Origin: Escallonia rubra
Lineage: Eukaryota > Streptophyta > Magnoliopsida > Escalloniales > Escalloniaceae
Direction: 5' to 3'
Assembly: GCA_033065855.1 (NCBI GenBank)
Contig: JAVXUO010000926.1
Coordinates: 186,001 to 250,000, forward strand
DNA: 64,000 bases
The notes under the pieces were generated by a model. The model saw only the letters and a program-made list of their open reading frames with translations. It did not search any database and was not told the DNA's origin. Shown in pieces: positions 45,746-57,856 of the stretch (position 1 is the stretch's first letter; each line of letters starts with the position of its first letter). The translations under genes and the position numbers were made by a program.

Positions 45746-46677
45746 CAAGGGTGGAAACATAATTTTTTTTCAGGGTGTGCAAAAATTCTATCGAATGCAC
45801 AAAAAAAAAAAAAGTAAAATAATATTATATAGATATTTTTTAAAATCTCTATATAATCACTGAATTAAATGAAATTTAAGAACTTTACTAAATCTCTATA
45901 TAATCACTGAAATTAAACTATACCAATGTTTCGATACTCAAAATTTTAGAATTAAACTCTAAGTTTATAATACTTTTAATGTACAAATATATTTGTATTA
46001 ACATCTATATACATGCAAAATAACTCAAGACTGTAGCATAAGCATCGACATACAAATATAAAATAAATAATAACAATAAATTAACGATAATTTACCAAAG
46101 CAGTGGGCCACTATGTCAAGCACTCAAGTCTCAAGTAGACAACACTCAACAGATAACAGACAAATTCACCACGCCAAATCCCAGCAATCGTCCGTGCAGC
46201 AGCTCGCGGTCGCCGGCATGGTGATTGGGTGAGGCACTCCGTTAAACAAATATGGTCGCGTGGCCGGACGACGTCAAGCAGTGGCACTCTGTCAAGCAGA
46301 TCTGGTGACTGGTTACGTGGTCGAACGCCGAACAGAGACTCATAGATCTAGTCGCCGGCGGAATGCCGTTTCTTCAAGATCTGATCGCCGCTCGGAGATC
46401 TACAAGGTGGGTTCAGACAGTTCAGTCGCGTGGCGTCACCGACAATATGCCAGATCTAGTCGCCGGTCGTTACGTCCACTGTCCACCGGTGAGAGAGAGA
46501 GAGAGAGAGAGAGAAAGAAAGATAGAGCGCCGAGTTGTGGTCTCGGGAAATGGGGTATCGGGGATGGGGGAACGGCGTCTCGAGAACGGGGTGGTGCGAT
46601 TCCCGAAAACCAAATTTTTTTTCCAGAAGTGAGGGGGTGCTTTAGCCCCCCTTGCCACAACATAGGTCCGCCCCCTG
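45746..46677. mobile_element. Non-autonomous hAT element inside a Gypsy LTR
   Basis: The left end CAAGGGTGGAAACATAATTT and the minus-strand right end CAGGGGGCGGACCTATGTTG are imperfect inverted repeats. TGTGTGTG flanks both sides (8 bp, though in a GT-rich site). The sister LTR at 50194 onwards lacks this block. The inner open frame at 46260-46709 has no resemblance that I recognise. Confidence 0.68.
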
Positions 46678-47290
46678 TGTGTGTGTGTGTGCTGGCGTTA
46701 TGTGCATGAAATGTGTGTAACCGGTGTGTCTGCGTGAAAACTGTGTAGGTGTGTATGGGTAAGTATGTGCAGGTGTGTGTGAGTAAATGGGTTTGCACAT
46801 GTAGGTTTGCCACAAGAGAGGTGTATGTGTGTGCTTGTTTGGTGTCTGATGAATGTGTGGGTGTAAAAAGATGATTATGTGTGAAATGTTTGCGTTTAAC
46901 GTGTGTGTACAACATATGTGTGTGTGAGGCTGCCAAGAAAAGTATGTGTAGTGTGGTGATGTATGTGTGTTCTAGTGTATGTGAGGCTGTGCGTGTGTAA
47001 TTCAATGTGTGTATGTGTGTGTGGGGGTGAAAACATAGTGTGTGTGAGTGTTTGTATTGCGTGCGTGTGTGTATGAAATCTGTGAGCAGTATGTGTAATG
47101 TGTGTGTGTGTGTGTAAATGAGTGTGCCAGAAATGAGAGGGACACCCAAGAGTGAATGTGCTGTGTTCGGGGTAGTGGACAGAAAAGAAGATGGAAGTAG
47201 GTAATGGCTTTATGCAGTGGGGTGGTACACTGTGCTTGCATAGTTGTACCATGTGGCCGTAAAATATCTCGTGTGTGTCATAAATTGCTA
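46678..47290. repeat. GT-rich imperfect minisatellite in LTR
   Basis: TGTGTGTG-rich DNA with words such as GTGTGTGAGTAAATGGGT. It yields long Thr/His-rich open frames on the minus strand that are not genes. The matching zone in LTR 2 is 51280-51460. Confidence 0.8.
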
Positions 47291-50200
47291 AAAATTTACA
47301 CAAAGTTTCTAAAATTTGTTTGGAGTCTATTATGTGTATCGCATTTGATTTAGTGAAACGAATGATTTTAAAATAATTTTGATACTTTTTAAATTCTGAT
47401 TTTAATTACTATATATTTCTTATATATTATGAGACTTTGATTTGAACTAGAACTATTAATGGCTATTTTTAGTCTTTTCTTGGATTTTAAGAAATTATTT
47501 TAATTAAAAAATAGTAAAAAGATTTTAGAAAGTTCATATTTTGACTTTTTATAATGCTTTAAGCTATAAAAGTGTTTTAATAGAATATATTATCAATTTT
47601 GGGTTATCATTAGGCCCTAAGGAGTGTTTGGGGTTTTCAGTTATGTTTGTCGTACGTGGGACCCGTTTCGATTTGGGTTGAGTTGAGAGTGTCGGAGTGA
47701 ACAACGTTTAAGAAATTAGTATTGGACTCATGGTGTTAAGATGTCAGATTTATTATGATAGTAAAATTGCTTAATTTAGGTTGATTCAGAAGGATCCCGA
47801 TTGTGGTTGTTTAGCTTAACATAGATTTGGATCGATGTAAGGAATATCATTCGAACCTTATTTCATTGCTTTGAATTCAAATGTTTTATTATAACAGTTT
47901 TATGAATTTCATTGAGCTTTGATTTTATAATTGTCATTAAAATGTAAGGGATTTTACCCGAAACCCAATTTATCATAATTGATTTCGTATGTTTTATTAT
48001 GATTTGCTATTGAATTTCATAAAACTTTGATTTTGTTGTAAAATGTTTTTAAAATTGCCCATGAGACCCTATCTTGAGCCTTAAAGTGATTGTTTGAAAT
48101 TCTTTTAACACTCATATGTTTTATTGATTCGATCATCATACAACATGTTGAATTGTAATTATTTCTTCTGAACATTGACATGAGATAGTAAATCTGAGGC
48201 ATTATAAGGATGATGTGTACTACTGTTGTTATAAGGATGGTCTGTTCGGTTTGGGTTGAAACTAGTACCTAAATGGACTAGTTAGTGTACATATATGTAG
48301 AGTGTATCTGAGCACTGCTGGGGTGACTTTGCTAATCTGTATTATTCATGTTCAATGTTATTAGTTATGTTTTATTGTATCTGAAATGTTTTGAATTGTT
48401 TGTTGATTTTGAGGGATTGAGTTGATAGTCTTCCATGTATCTGTATTGAGATGCCCTGGTTTTTATTTAAAATCCTTTTTGAAACTGTTATTTGAATTAA
48501 ATGTAAAATCATACAAATCAAACTATTTTAATCCTTGATCGACTTTACTAGGCTCTCAAAAGCTCACTCTCCTTTGACTTCCCTTCTGCAGGTAATAACC
48601 AGCATTAGGTTACCCGAGTATGGATTAGAGCCGAATGAGAGCATATAAATTTAAGTTTTAGTATTACTCATTAGAACCTCTGCATGAGTGAACTTCTGTA
48701 GCTCATTATCATATTTAAATTTAGTTTATCAATCATGATTGTACACTGAAAGTAATACATTAATTGATGATTTAGTTGCTTTGACAGATTGGTGGTATTA
48801 CTTTGGTTGAGTTTGAGTATATTACTGTCTTAGTATAAGTGATTGAGTGAGTGTCTAACGTTCCGGGTTTCCAAGGCATTACAGTTGGTATCAGAGCTTA
48901 GGTATGAGATTCTGTAGACTAATAAGCCTAAGATAATTTGTGACTGAGATTGGACTTTGAAAACTTGTATTAGATTTTGAAAACTTATTTGATGCTTTAG
49001 CATTAGGTTGAGATTGTGCTAAGTACACCAATAGTAGACAAGTTACTTACCTTCAAATTCTGGGATTTTAAGTATTGACCAAAGAAGATGACTGAAAAAT
49101 AAGAATATAATCTTTAGGTTTCCTTGAGTAGCTCCATCAAATAGAAGCTATGAACGGTGAAGGTTGTGATTACTAATCGATGTGTGATACATGTATGTGT
49201 ATAATCAGATTTTTGGGTCCTTTAAGGTAATACTTTCTATGTGATGGAGTTGGTAATAGTTTAAACTGGTTTGCTTTGACATCAAAGTCCGCAGCGAAAT
49301 CATAGTGGTCCATTAAGATATTAGTGTACCTTGATGTTTTGGATTTGAGAAGTTTAGGGACAAAGTTGTTCTAGAAATTAGTGGATGATAGAAGCTGGGT
49401 GTTGTAGGAATTCCGTTTAGGCAATGCTGGTCAATATTCTTAGGTCATGAAATTTTTTGAGCTATCAGCAGGATAGGAAACAAGATCTTAAGCATCAATC
49501 ATAGACTTGTAAACTCCAAATTTAGCTCTTCTAGCAGGGTGCTATTGGTAGAATTAGTTTCGTGCTTAAGTGTATTATGGCGGAATTAAAAAAATAGTTG
49601 TTGTACATAGGCAGTCTTGATTCTACAATAATGCACTATGGGTGAAAGTCAAAGGCTAGACTGGCATTCCGTGAGGTTAGGTATCGATTAAAGACTTATA
49701 AGTTTTTTTTCTTTAATTGTGAAATTTTTTGGAAACAAAACTGACTCTCAAACTTCATAGACTTTGGATCTGAGGTTCTAAGAACGTTAAAGCATAAGTG
49801 ATGGTCCCAAATTGAGATTAGGATTAACTATGATAAATTTCTTGGAGTATTAGAGATGATTTAATGGTTTAAATGGAGAAATGGTAAATTGTAGAGATAG
49901 CATTTACAGTGTAGCAGCGATTGTGATTTAAGAGTACTGTTATTTGAGGCAATACTTATCGGTGAATTAAAGTGTGTTAAACACATAAGTCAGCCCCGAC
50001 TTTGAGGTCTTTACCGCATATACTTTGTAAGTCACTTGTAATTGTATTTGGATTGTTTTGCCAACCATTTAATGGATCAGGTTATATAAGCATTTGAGGT
50101 GTGTCGTTGGATATCTAAGAGCAAACATGATTAAGAGTAGCTACTTAAGGAACACCAAATTTTGAGCACGAAAATTTTAGAAGTTCGGGAGAATGTGACA

Positions 50201-51468
50201 CCCTGAACCTTGATATTGTCTAGCCGATTAATTTATTTTTCGAGCGACGATTTTCATGCGCAATATGTTGTGTCGATTTGCATAAACAATATTTTATTGG
50301 CAACATTTAGTGACAAATTTTTAGGAACCATAAGTTATAAATTATCGATAGCCATTATAAGTGATACTCATTGGGGCCTTAAGCAAGGATTAGCGTGAGT
50401 GACATTGTTGGAAACCTACAACGACGTTTGAAGCAGAGTAAAATAGGCAAATTTATGATAGTTTAAAATTTAAAATTTTATAGAGATTATTAAGTAATTA
50501 AGGAGATAATGATCTGATTCATTTTTTAGTCAACTCTCTATTTTTGGAAGCAAATCAAAGAGGGAATAAGGGAAGGGAATTAGTGAGAAAATTTAGTCTT
50601 TCCTTGAGTCATTTTCAGTTACAGCCTACAATAGAGAGAGAGAGAGAGAGAGAGAGAGCGAACTCGTGAGAAAGGGATCTGCCGAAAAGGTTTTTGGCGA
50701 GGCGATTCGATATCTGGTAAGTTTTTCTTTTAGCGTTACAATTACAATTTTTATATGCATGTGTTAGAACCGTGTAAGCATGAGTAAGATGTGTGTGCGT
50801 TTGTTTATAGTAGTGAGAAAATAAGGGGCAGGGGTAGAAACAAATGTGAGTGAAAAATTTGTGCAGTGTGAAACTTGTGCGTGAATGGGAAAGGAAATGA
50901 GGGTACTGTCGATAGGCAATACACCAGTGTATTGAGAGGGTGTTGTGTGTGTTTTGGGTGCCAATTAGTGTGAGGGATTTGGGTGTTCTGTGAGTGTTAT
51001 AGTATATGTGTGTACTCTATGTGACTGCCATGAGTGAAATGGTGCTGTGTGGTGTGAGTGTGCCAAGATGGAGTAGCCATGGTGGTGTAGTGCGGGTGTA
51101 ATGTGTGTGTGTAACAATGTCTGTAATGGGGTTTACATATACTCACAATTGTTGTTATAAATGAAATTAAGAAGGATTATTTTGATTCAAAAGAATTAGT
51201 TATGTATTAATTTGTATTTTCTTATGTCATTAGGGAAAACAAAACACAAATTCAGATTCAAATCCAAGAATCGTGTGTGTAAGGGACGAGGAGATATAGA
51301 GAGTGCACTTCCGTGAGCGTGTGTTCAGTGTAGTGTAGTGCAGTGTGTGTGTGGATGTTAAGTGCTTGAAATGTGTGTAAGTTGTGTGTGCGCGTGAAAA
51401 CTATGTGGGTGTGTGTGGGTGAGTATGTGTAGGCGTGTGTGAGTAAACGGGTCTGCACAGGTAGGTCT

Positions 51469-51950
51469 TGTCACGACCCAAACCCAGGGGTGAGCCCATA
51501 AGCAAGATCCGTGACCGGCCGCTGGCCCATTCGAACATACACTCAGGGCTCTGCCAGACCTTACTACACCATGTACACAAATCTATAGTCATGCATATAA
51601 ACTAACACCTTAACAAGACTTCTAAAATCATACTCAAATATGTCTCTAATGATTTCCTCCATGAATGACCTACACAAATCATAAAAAATTTCATGGAGAC
51701 CTAAGTTCCGAACAATTTCAAAACATAAACAAAATAGTACTACAATTATAGCCGACTGTTAACAGATCTTCAAAAAGGGCTTAAATCCCTAACGACCATG
51801 TGCTGCGACTCCCTCCTCATTACCGTCATAGCTCTCGGGTTCATCTACGTGGTCACCTGAAAACATTTATAAGCTCAGTTAGTACACATACCATATCCCT
51901 AAAATAGGTTTTGGGATTCATAAAAACATGCCATGGTTTCTTCGCATTAA
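51469..51950 (-). mobile_element. Gypsy LTR fragment, minus orientation
   Basis: It starts TGTCACGACCCAAACCC, the inverse of a GGGTCGTGACA LTR terminus. On the minus strand it has an ACTAACTGAGCTTATAAATG stretch like that before the 3' end of Gypsy LTRs. Its other end is not visible. It truncates the LTR to its left. Fossil. Confidence 0.6.
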
Positions 51951-51959
51951 GATGGTTGA

Positions 51960-52928
51960 CTCTGGCTTAGCCTTTTCTTAGGCTCTACAAAGCCGCTAGT
52001 GTTGATGAAGAAAGGGGCAGGAATTCCCTGAATAAGTCCGAATTGATGAGCAAACTGAGAAGGGGTGTACCTTTCATAACTGTAGATATCTGAAAGAGAA
52101 TCGCTCATTTGACTACCCACATAGAGAAATCATCCGTACTAGAAACTGGCCCAAACACTCTTGATAAACTCCTGCCGTTCGGGGCTCATATTGGATGTTA
52201 AGAATGAAGTTAATTCTCTAAATCAGGCAGGCCCAAGGGATCGGACGAGAAAAGGTTGGTGTCTCATAATTTCAAAAAAGTCGAAGAAGAAACAAAAGCA
52301 GTATGCAAAGGTATAATGTCCTGTTTCACCCATAAACAATCGGTGGCCAAAGGTAAGTTATGGAGTTGTACTAGGAAGAATTGGTGGCCCAAATTCTGGA
52401 AAATAGGCTCGAAGCCAAAACTGGACAAGCCAAGAAAGGCCACATGTAGTGCTGTGAATTTTCTTCTTGACCATGTTATACATCGACCTGTATATACTAC
52501 ATAGGACAAGGGGAGCAAGAGCATACTCTTTCCCATGGGCTAAAGCGATGGCAAGGTTGGTGTATTCTTTAGTGAGTGACATGCTCACCACACAGAATAC
52601 ATGTCTCAATAGCCAAATCCACAGAAAACAACCAATTCAGTAACAATTGACTCATATGTACGCCAACCACCCTTATACCATCGTTGAAAGTTTCCATGTA
52701 CTTTGGTAGATCTGAAGAGGGAGACTCAAACACAATGCCAGCGAGATTATGATTGACTAAGGCACTTGTGTGTTCACCGATAGGTAAAAGTCCAGTCAGG
52801 GCGCAAACGTTGTAGATGGTCAGAGCCATCATCTTAGACCTAAACATGAAGGCGTTGGTGGAGTATGACCAGAAGTAAAAGTCTGCACTTAATAGCCAAC
52901 GATCAGGTTTTGGGGGGGTCTTAGACAT
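51960..52928 (-). pseudogene. Plant mobile domain (PMD) protein remnant
   Basis: Minus-strand frames read SADFYFWSYSTNAFMFRSKM, then MALTIYNVCALTGLLPIGE (119-residue open part, 52569-52928), TKEYTNLAIALAHGKEYALA, FWLRAYFPEFGP and YTPSQFAHQFGLIQGIPAP. That is the order of an aminotransferase-like plant mobile domain, as in MAIL1/MAIN and in Mutator- and Gypsy-borne copies. It is broken in a few places. Whether it is a host gene copy or element-borne cannot be told from this window, so it is treated as a fossil. Confidence 0.68.
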
Positions 52929-53659
52929 GTGAATCAGTTCATAGATACCTTGAGCTCACCATTGGTTAGCATATTTGAATGACAATCGATCCACACATGA
53001 CTCCCAATCAGGATGGACAACTGTAGGCCATGATCTGATTGGCAGTCCAGTGGTTGACCAACCAGTCCATGCCAGATGGGGTATCTGTTAGCCCTATGGT
53101 TGGATAACCTAGGCTTACATCTTGTTTTGATGATAACTACACATTGATTATGTTCTAATGTGTGCTTTGAGTGTATTCTTAGTAGGTATATACATGCACA
53201 CTCGTGAAGACACATTTGAGAAGTTGGATACATGGATTAAAGCGAAAGGAGATTAAAAGCTGTAGTGGACATGCTATGGAAGCTTCATCAAGTCCAATGT
53301 CAAAGAGCAAGAAAGAATGCATAGGCTAAGTTATTATTGATTGATCTTTACAATTATGTAACTAGCCTTGGTTTGATGCTTGGATTGATGACTATGACCT
53401 AAAAACACCTTAGGACACCTTGTGCATTGCATGTGAGTTCATAATCATTCACACAAGCGTGGTTCTTGAAAATGAGTGAACTTTGGAGCTTACTCAGATT
53501 TTCTCAAAAACAATTTTGGTGCTAATCTTTTCATATTCTGATAAAACTTTTCATTAGCTTTCCAACGTAGAAAACGGCACCTCAATCCGATTTTTCTAGA
53601 GAAAGTTATGCCCAAAATAGAAAAAGGGGTTCCGTGAGGCAGCCGATAGGCAGTAGGGT

Positions 53660-53815
53660 AAGACAGTCGACTGTAATTGAATACAGTCGACCGCATTCCC
53701 ATGCAGTCGACTGCATTGGTCAAAATTTAGTTCCAACGGCTATTTTCGAGGATAAAACTCCAACGGCTATTTTCGAGGGATTACAGTCGACTGCATTTGG
53801 AATACAGTCGACTGC
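53660..53815. repeat. Five CAGTCGACTG palindromes in the Copia LTR
   Basis: ACAGTCGACTGTAA, ACAGTCGACCGCAT, GCAGTCGACTGCAT, ACAGTCGACTGCAT and ACAGTCGACTGCAA, arranged as a cluster of three and a pair around a duplicated CCAACGGCTATTTTCGAGG. Confidence 0.9.
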
Positions 53816-54559
53816 AATGGCAGTTTTGCTCACTTTATGCCTATAACGGCTATATTTCATTTGATCTCTATATAAATGATTTGGGGCTTCATTATACACC
53901 ATGGAAACCACATTCTAAGCCTTCATTCATTAGAGAAACATCAAGGCTCATAGATTAAACTTTTCTCTCTTCATCTTCATGATTTTACATCATTAAAGAG
54001 AGCATCTTTGTGAGCAACTCTTTGATTGAGAGTGAGCATCCTTTAAGTCATCAATTCTCTCATCTCTCTATTGCACTAGAGCTTCATTTGTACTCATTTC
54101 CTTTCAAGAGGGTTTCTTTGTACACATTTGATCTTTGTAAAAGGATTGTGATCAAGGCTTGGGTTTGTCAAGTCTTGGGTGAGCTTTGTGGATTCAAGGC
54201 TTGTGCTTGGTGTGGGGATATCACCAAGTTTTGTAAGGGTTTTGATCTTGACCCGGAAGAAGATTGTTGCTAGTGGATTCTAGTGCTCTTGCAAGGGACT
54301 TCCTTGAAGAGGTGGATGTAGGCTTGAGGGTATATCAAGCCGAACCATTTAAATCTCCTTGTCAAGTATCTCTAAACCCTTCTCTCTTTTCATTATCGTT
54401 TTACATTTGTGTTGAGATTGAGGTTAGTTGTTTGTTAATTTTTAAAGTAGTCTTAAAACCCTATTCACCCCCCCTCTAGGATTATTTTATTGGTTTCAAG
54501 TGGTATCAGAGCCTCGGCTCTTGATTTTTTTTGGTTAACACCTAGAGAGTTAAAAGATC

Positions 54560-56158
54560 ATGGGGTTTCCTTGTCTTAAGGGGAGTTCTATTACTAGACC
54601 TCCACTTTTTGATGGGTCTTCATATAGTATATGGAAAATTAAGATGAGAGTATTTTTAGAATCTTTAGATTATGAAATGTGGGGAATCATTGAAGATGGC
54701 CCTTATGTTCCAACCAAGTGGATTAGGAATAAGCTTGTCCCAAAGGAGAAATCCGACTTTAATGACTATGATAGATATATGCTTTGCATGAATTCTAGAG
54801 CTAAGAATTGTCTTGTTTGTGCTCTAAACACAAATGAACTCAATCGAGTTATTATGTGTGATTCGGCTAAGAGTATGTGGGATACACTTCAAGTCACTCA
54901 TGAAGGGACTTCTCTTCTAAGAGATTCAAAGATGAATTTATGGCATAGAGAATATGAATTGTTTCAAATATTTTTCGATGAATCTATTATGGAAATGAAT
55001 TTTTGTTTCACTAAAATTGTTAATACTTTGAAACAATTAGGAAAAGATTTCTCTAACGGTGATCTTGTGAGAAAGGTGATTAGGTCATTACCTAGAGAAT
55101 GGAATGAAAAAATCACCGCACTTCAAGAATCAAAGGATCTTAATACCTTCCCGTTTGATGAATTAATTTGCTCCTTGATGACCTATGAAATGCAACTCGA
55201 ATCATCCGGGCAAAAAGTTCCAAAGAAGAAGAATAAGTGCATTGCTCTTAAAGCTTCATCAATGATGGATCAATCTTCAAGTGAAGAGGAAGAAGACTTG
55301 AATAACAAGGAGATAGACATACTTGCAAAGGAATTCAATGAGTTTTTCAAACTTAAGAAAGTTGGAAACTCACACAAGAGCAAGAATGATTCAAGTGTAG
55401 AGATTACCTCATGGGAGAATAAGAAGAAGAAAGGGTCAAGAAAAAAGCACTCCATAAAGAGATCAATCGAAGCCATCATTTGTAGTGCTAATGATTCATG
55501 TGGAGATGAAGGTGGTCATTTCGATGATGGAGATGCAAATCTATGCTTCATGGCTCAAAAAGATGATGAGGTAAGTTCTTCTTCCGGTAGTGATAGTAAT
55601 AGTGAAAACTTCGAAGATGCTTATGATAGCCTATATGAGAAATCCAAGAGAATTTTTAAGAAAAATATTATTTTATCAAAAAAATTCCTTGAGGCTAATA
55701 AGCTAATTGAGAAGTTGAGAATGGAAAATAATGAGTTGCATGCCAATAATGAACGCATTTCCAATCATTTATATGTGAAAAATGTGAATAATGATTTGGT
55801 TGAATTAATTGCTAACACTCCTAGCTCAAAACAAATCTCTTGCAAAACTTTGGCTCTAGAAAGACAAAATGAAGATTTAAAACTTGAGATTTGTGATTTG
55901 AAAAGATGCCTTGAAAAATTTGTTGATGGTAAAAACAACTTGGATGTCATGCTTGGACACCAAAGAGTTGGCCTAAACAAAGGCGGTGTTGGATTAGATC
56001 CCCTCATCTTGCCTCCTAAAGTTTTTAAACAACAAGCTAGGTTAAATGTTCCTCCAAGACAACCAAAGAACTATTGCACACCATTTACACATTGTGGTTG
56101 GTGCAACAAGAAAGGACATAGGACTAGTTATTGTCCTCAACTCAAACAAATGACTTGA
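54560..56158 (+). CDS. Copia gag protein, 532 residues, open
   Basis: Gag is the capsid and nucleocapsid precursor of Copia elements. The N-terminal third carries the DUF4219/UBN2-type domain (LFDGSSYSIWKIKMR; SAKSMWDTLQVTHEGT; VIRSLPREWNEKITALQE). A charged, Ser-rich middle and a coiled-coil-like stretch (about 370-480) follow, then one CCHC zinc knuckle, CGWCNKKGHRTSYC (residues 512-525). The start lies 60 bases after the LTR and directly follows the primer site and leader. The same knuckle and leader arrangement occurs in the broken element at 21390-24979. The frame looks whole; the element around it is not. Confidence 0.85.
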   Translation: MGFPCLKGSSITRPPLFDGSSYSIWKIKMRVFLESLDYEMWGIIEDGPYVPTKWIRNKLVPKEKSDFNDYDRYMLCMNSRAKNCLVCALNTNELNRVIMCDSAKSMWDTLQVTHEGTSLLRDSKMNLWHREYELFQIFFDESIMEMNFCFTKIVNTLKQLGKDFSNGDLVRKVIRSLPREWNEKITALQESKDLNTFPFDELICSLMTYEMQLESSGQKVPKKKNKCIALKASSMMDQSSSEEEEDLNNKEIDILAKEFNEFFKLKKVGNSHKSKNDSSVEITSWENKKKKGSRKKHSIKRSIEAIICSANDSCGDEGGHFDDGDANLCFMAQKDDEVSSSSGSDSNSENFEDAYDSLYEKSKRIFKKNIILSKKFLEANKLIEKLRMENNELHANNERISNHLYVKNVNNDLVELIANTPSSKQISCKTLALERQNEDLKLEICDLKRCLEKFVDGKNNLDVMLGHQRVGLNKGGVGLDPLILPPKVFKQQARLNVPPRQPKNYCTPFTHCGWCNKKGHRTSYCPQLKQMT

Positions 56159-57532
56159 ACTCAAGTATAACTTTTTCTTTCTTTTTCCAAACATACTATT
56201 GTATGCAGTGCTTTTTCTTTCTACCGATTAAGGTTGTTCTTCATTTATGTCAATCGATTCAATTGGTACAAGTTACCATTTGTTGTGTGCGCGCAATCTG
56301 TAATTTGATTATCCAAAATAATCAAATTTTCTATTTTGGTCAATCTCTTTTTACTTGAAAGTTTCCCGTTTTAGAGAAGTCCTCGTCAAGATTCAGCGCC
56401 ATTTTGCATTGCTAGAACAGTGATGACCTGGATGTAGTTGAAAGGGAAAGAAAATTGTCAAACAAGCGACATGAGAAAGAAAAATGTCACTAACTCTGGA
56501 AATACGTGTGAAGATTCGTCCAACTAAAAGGTGATTTCTCAATACCGAACCAAATGAAAGCTAGAAAAAAAAGACAAAGAAGATCAGTAAATTACATATC
56601 AACTCCACCCCATCAGCTATTGAGATTTCCCGGCAAGCCAATAAGGGAAAAATACATATGGTGGATGGGGACGAAGATAAGTGGCTGTGACGGTGGATGG
56701 GGTTGAGGGGCAATCATATCCGCCTCTTTCCGACTAGCTACTCTTCTGATCGTCCAAAACGCTTGTGGGTCGACATCAGTTTAACAATCTTAAAACCCCC
56801 TACAGTCAGTGATTTTGGTCCAAAACTTTCATGCGTTCCACATAGCCGATAAATAGCGGGCTCCTTTGAAATGCACATTTCGATACATGACCTTTTAAAC
56901 ACTACTCACATATACAAAGAATCGTTTGTGCAATTCACTGTGTAGTAACATCTATGTCCCTTAATTTGACCACTTAAAGGTGCAAGTTGACGAGTTTAAC
57001 GTAATTATGAATATACTAAAATTATATTGAGACATTTCCTTTTGAAAGGCCGGATCATTTAAACAACCCTATGCGTATAAATAACCATTATATTAATTTA
57101 CTTACTAACTTGGCCTTAGATGATGTCACGTCATGCTGCATGATATTTGATAGATTGAGTTCAAGTTTTGGGCAGCCAACATAGGCATTAAGGAAATCAG
57201 AAATGAGAGGTGACCTGCCAGATGCATTAAAGTCAGTTGTGGTTTCTCACATGCAACCTACCCACTTTCGGGTTACCACTTGCCAAATTTCAGATTACTC
57301 CAGGATTAAACATGATGATTCAGCTGAGATTTTATGGTGAGACCCTCAAGGTTTTTCTAGATCCAGGAAGGCTAATAACCCCAAATTACAAGTTGCAAAT
57401 TGCTAGACTTTGAATAAGGGGTGAGAAACGAGGACATATTAATGGATTGTCACAGGCTTTGACTTGACTCAACTCAGCTTTTAGATAGGCATAGGCAGTG
57501 AAAGCAAGTGAGCCACACATCGATACCATATA

Positions 57533-57567
<35 letters not shown>

Positions 57568-57856
57568 TGGCTCACTTCCACCATTGGCATGCCCAAACTT
57601 GTTGGTCTTCCTTTTGGGTGCATTAAACTCTAATTTATACAAAATCCCAAGAAGTGACTCATCTTTCTTGAAGAAAAAGAAGTGGTAAGTGCTTGTTGAT
57701 TGTCCTCTCTAAATTCAGCTCGGATAATGAGAGGGGGGGGGGGGGGGCAAAATACATAAAAACATGCTGCCTATTAAGATAATAAGGTTTAAATTTGTAT
57801 ACGACATGATAAATTAATATACGAAATTAAGATTTTGTAAAAAGTATTATAAATTA
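56159..57856. other. Unassigned DNA after the Copia gag
   Basis: No gene recognised. It contains a (TA)n run at about 57537-57564 flanked by the inverted 11-mer AAGTGAGCCAC/GTGGCTCACTT (about 57508 and 57569) and a poly-G run near 57733-57747. Confidence 0.5.

Larger units (their letters stand above)
44341..51468 (+). mobile_element. Gypsy-type non-autonomous LTR element without coding interior
   Basis: LTR 1 is 44341-48883 (TGTAACACCC..CATTACA), including a 0.9-kb hAT insertion. A primer-binding site TGGTATCAGAGC follows at 48886. The interior, 48884-50193, is only 1.3 kb and shows no gag or pol. A purine-rich tract (AGAAGTTCGGGAGAA) precedes LTR 2, which starts at 50194 (TGTGACACCC) and is cut off at about 51468, where another LTR begins. 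LTR starts and the PBS are Tekay-like. A hand count over the first roughly 221 bases of the two LTRs gives about 27 differences, so the element is several million years old under usual plant rates. Fossil, incomplete. Confidence 0.78.
53086..56158 (+). mobile_element. Copia (SIRE-like) element: 5' LTR, PBS and gag only
   Basis: The LTR is 53086-54498 (TGTTAGCCCTATGG..TTGGTTTCA), followed by TGGTATCAGAGCC (54501-54513, initiator tRNA-Met primer site) and a gag frame at 54560-56158. No pol and no second LTR follow within the window, so the copy is incomplete although gag reads through. It is the same family as the solo LTR at 42801-44078. Fossil. Confidence 0.85.

Noticed and set aside
46436-47303. 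Thr/His-rich minus-strand frames
   Set aside because: Translations of a GT-rich LTR minisatellite; no domain, and the sister LTR breaks them.
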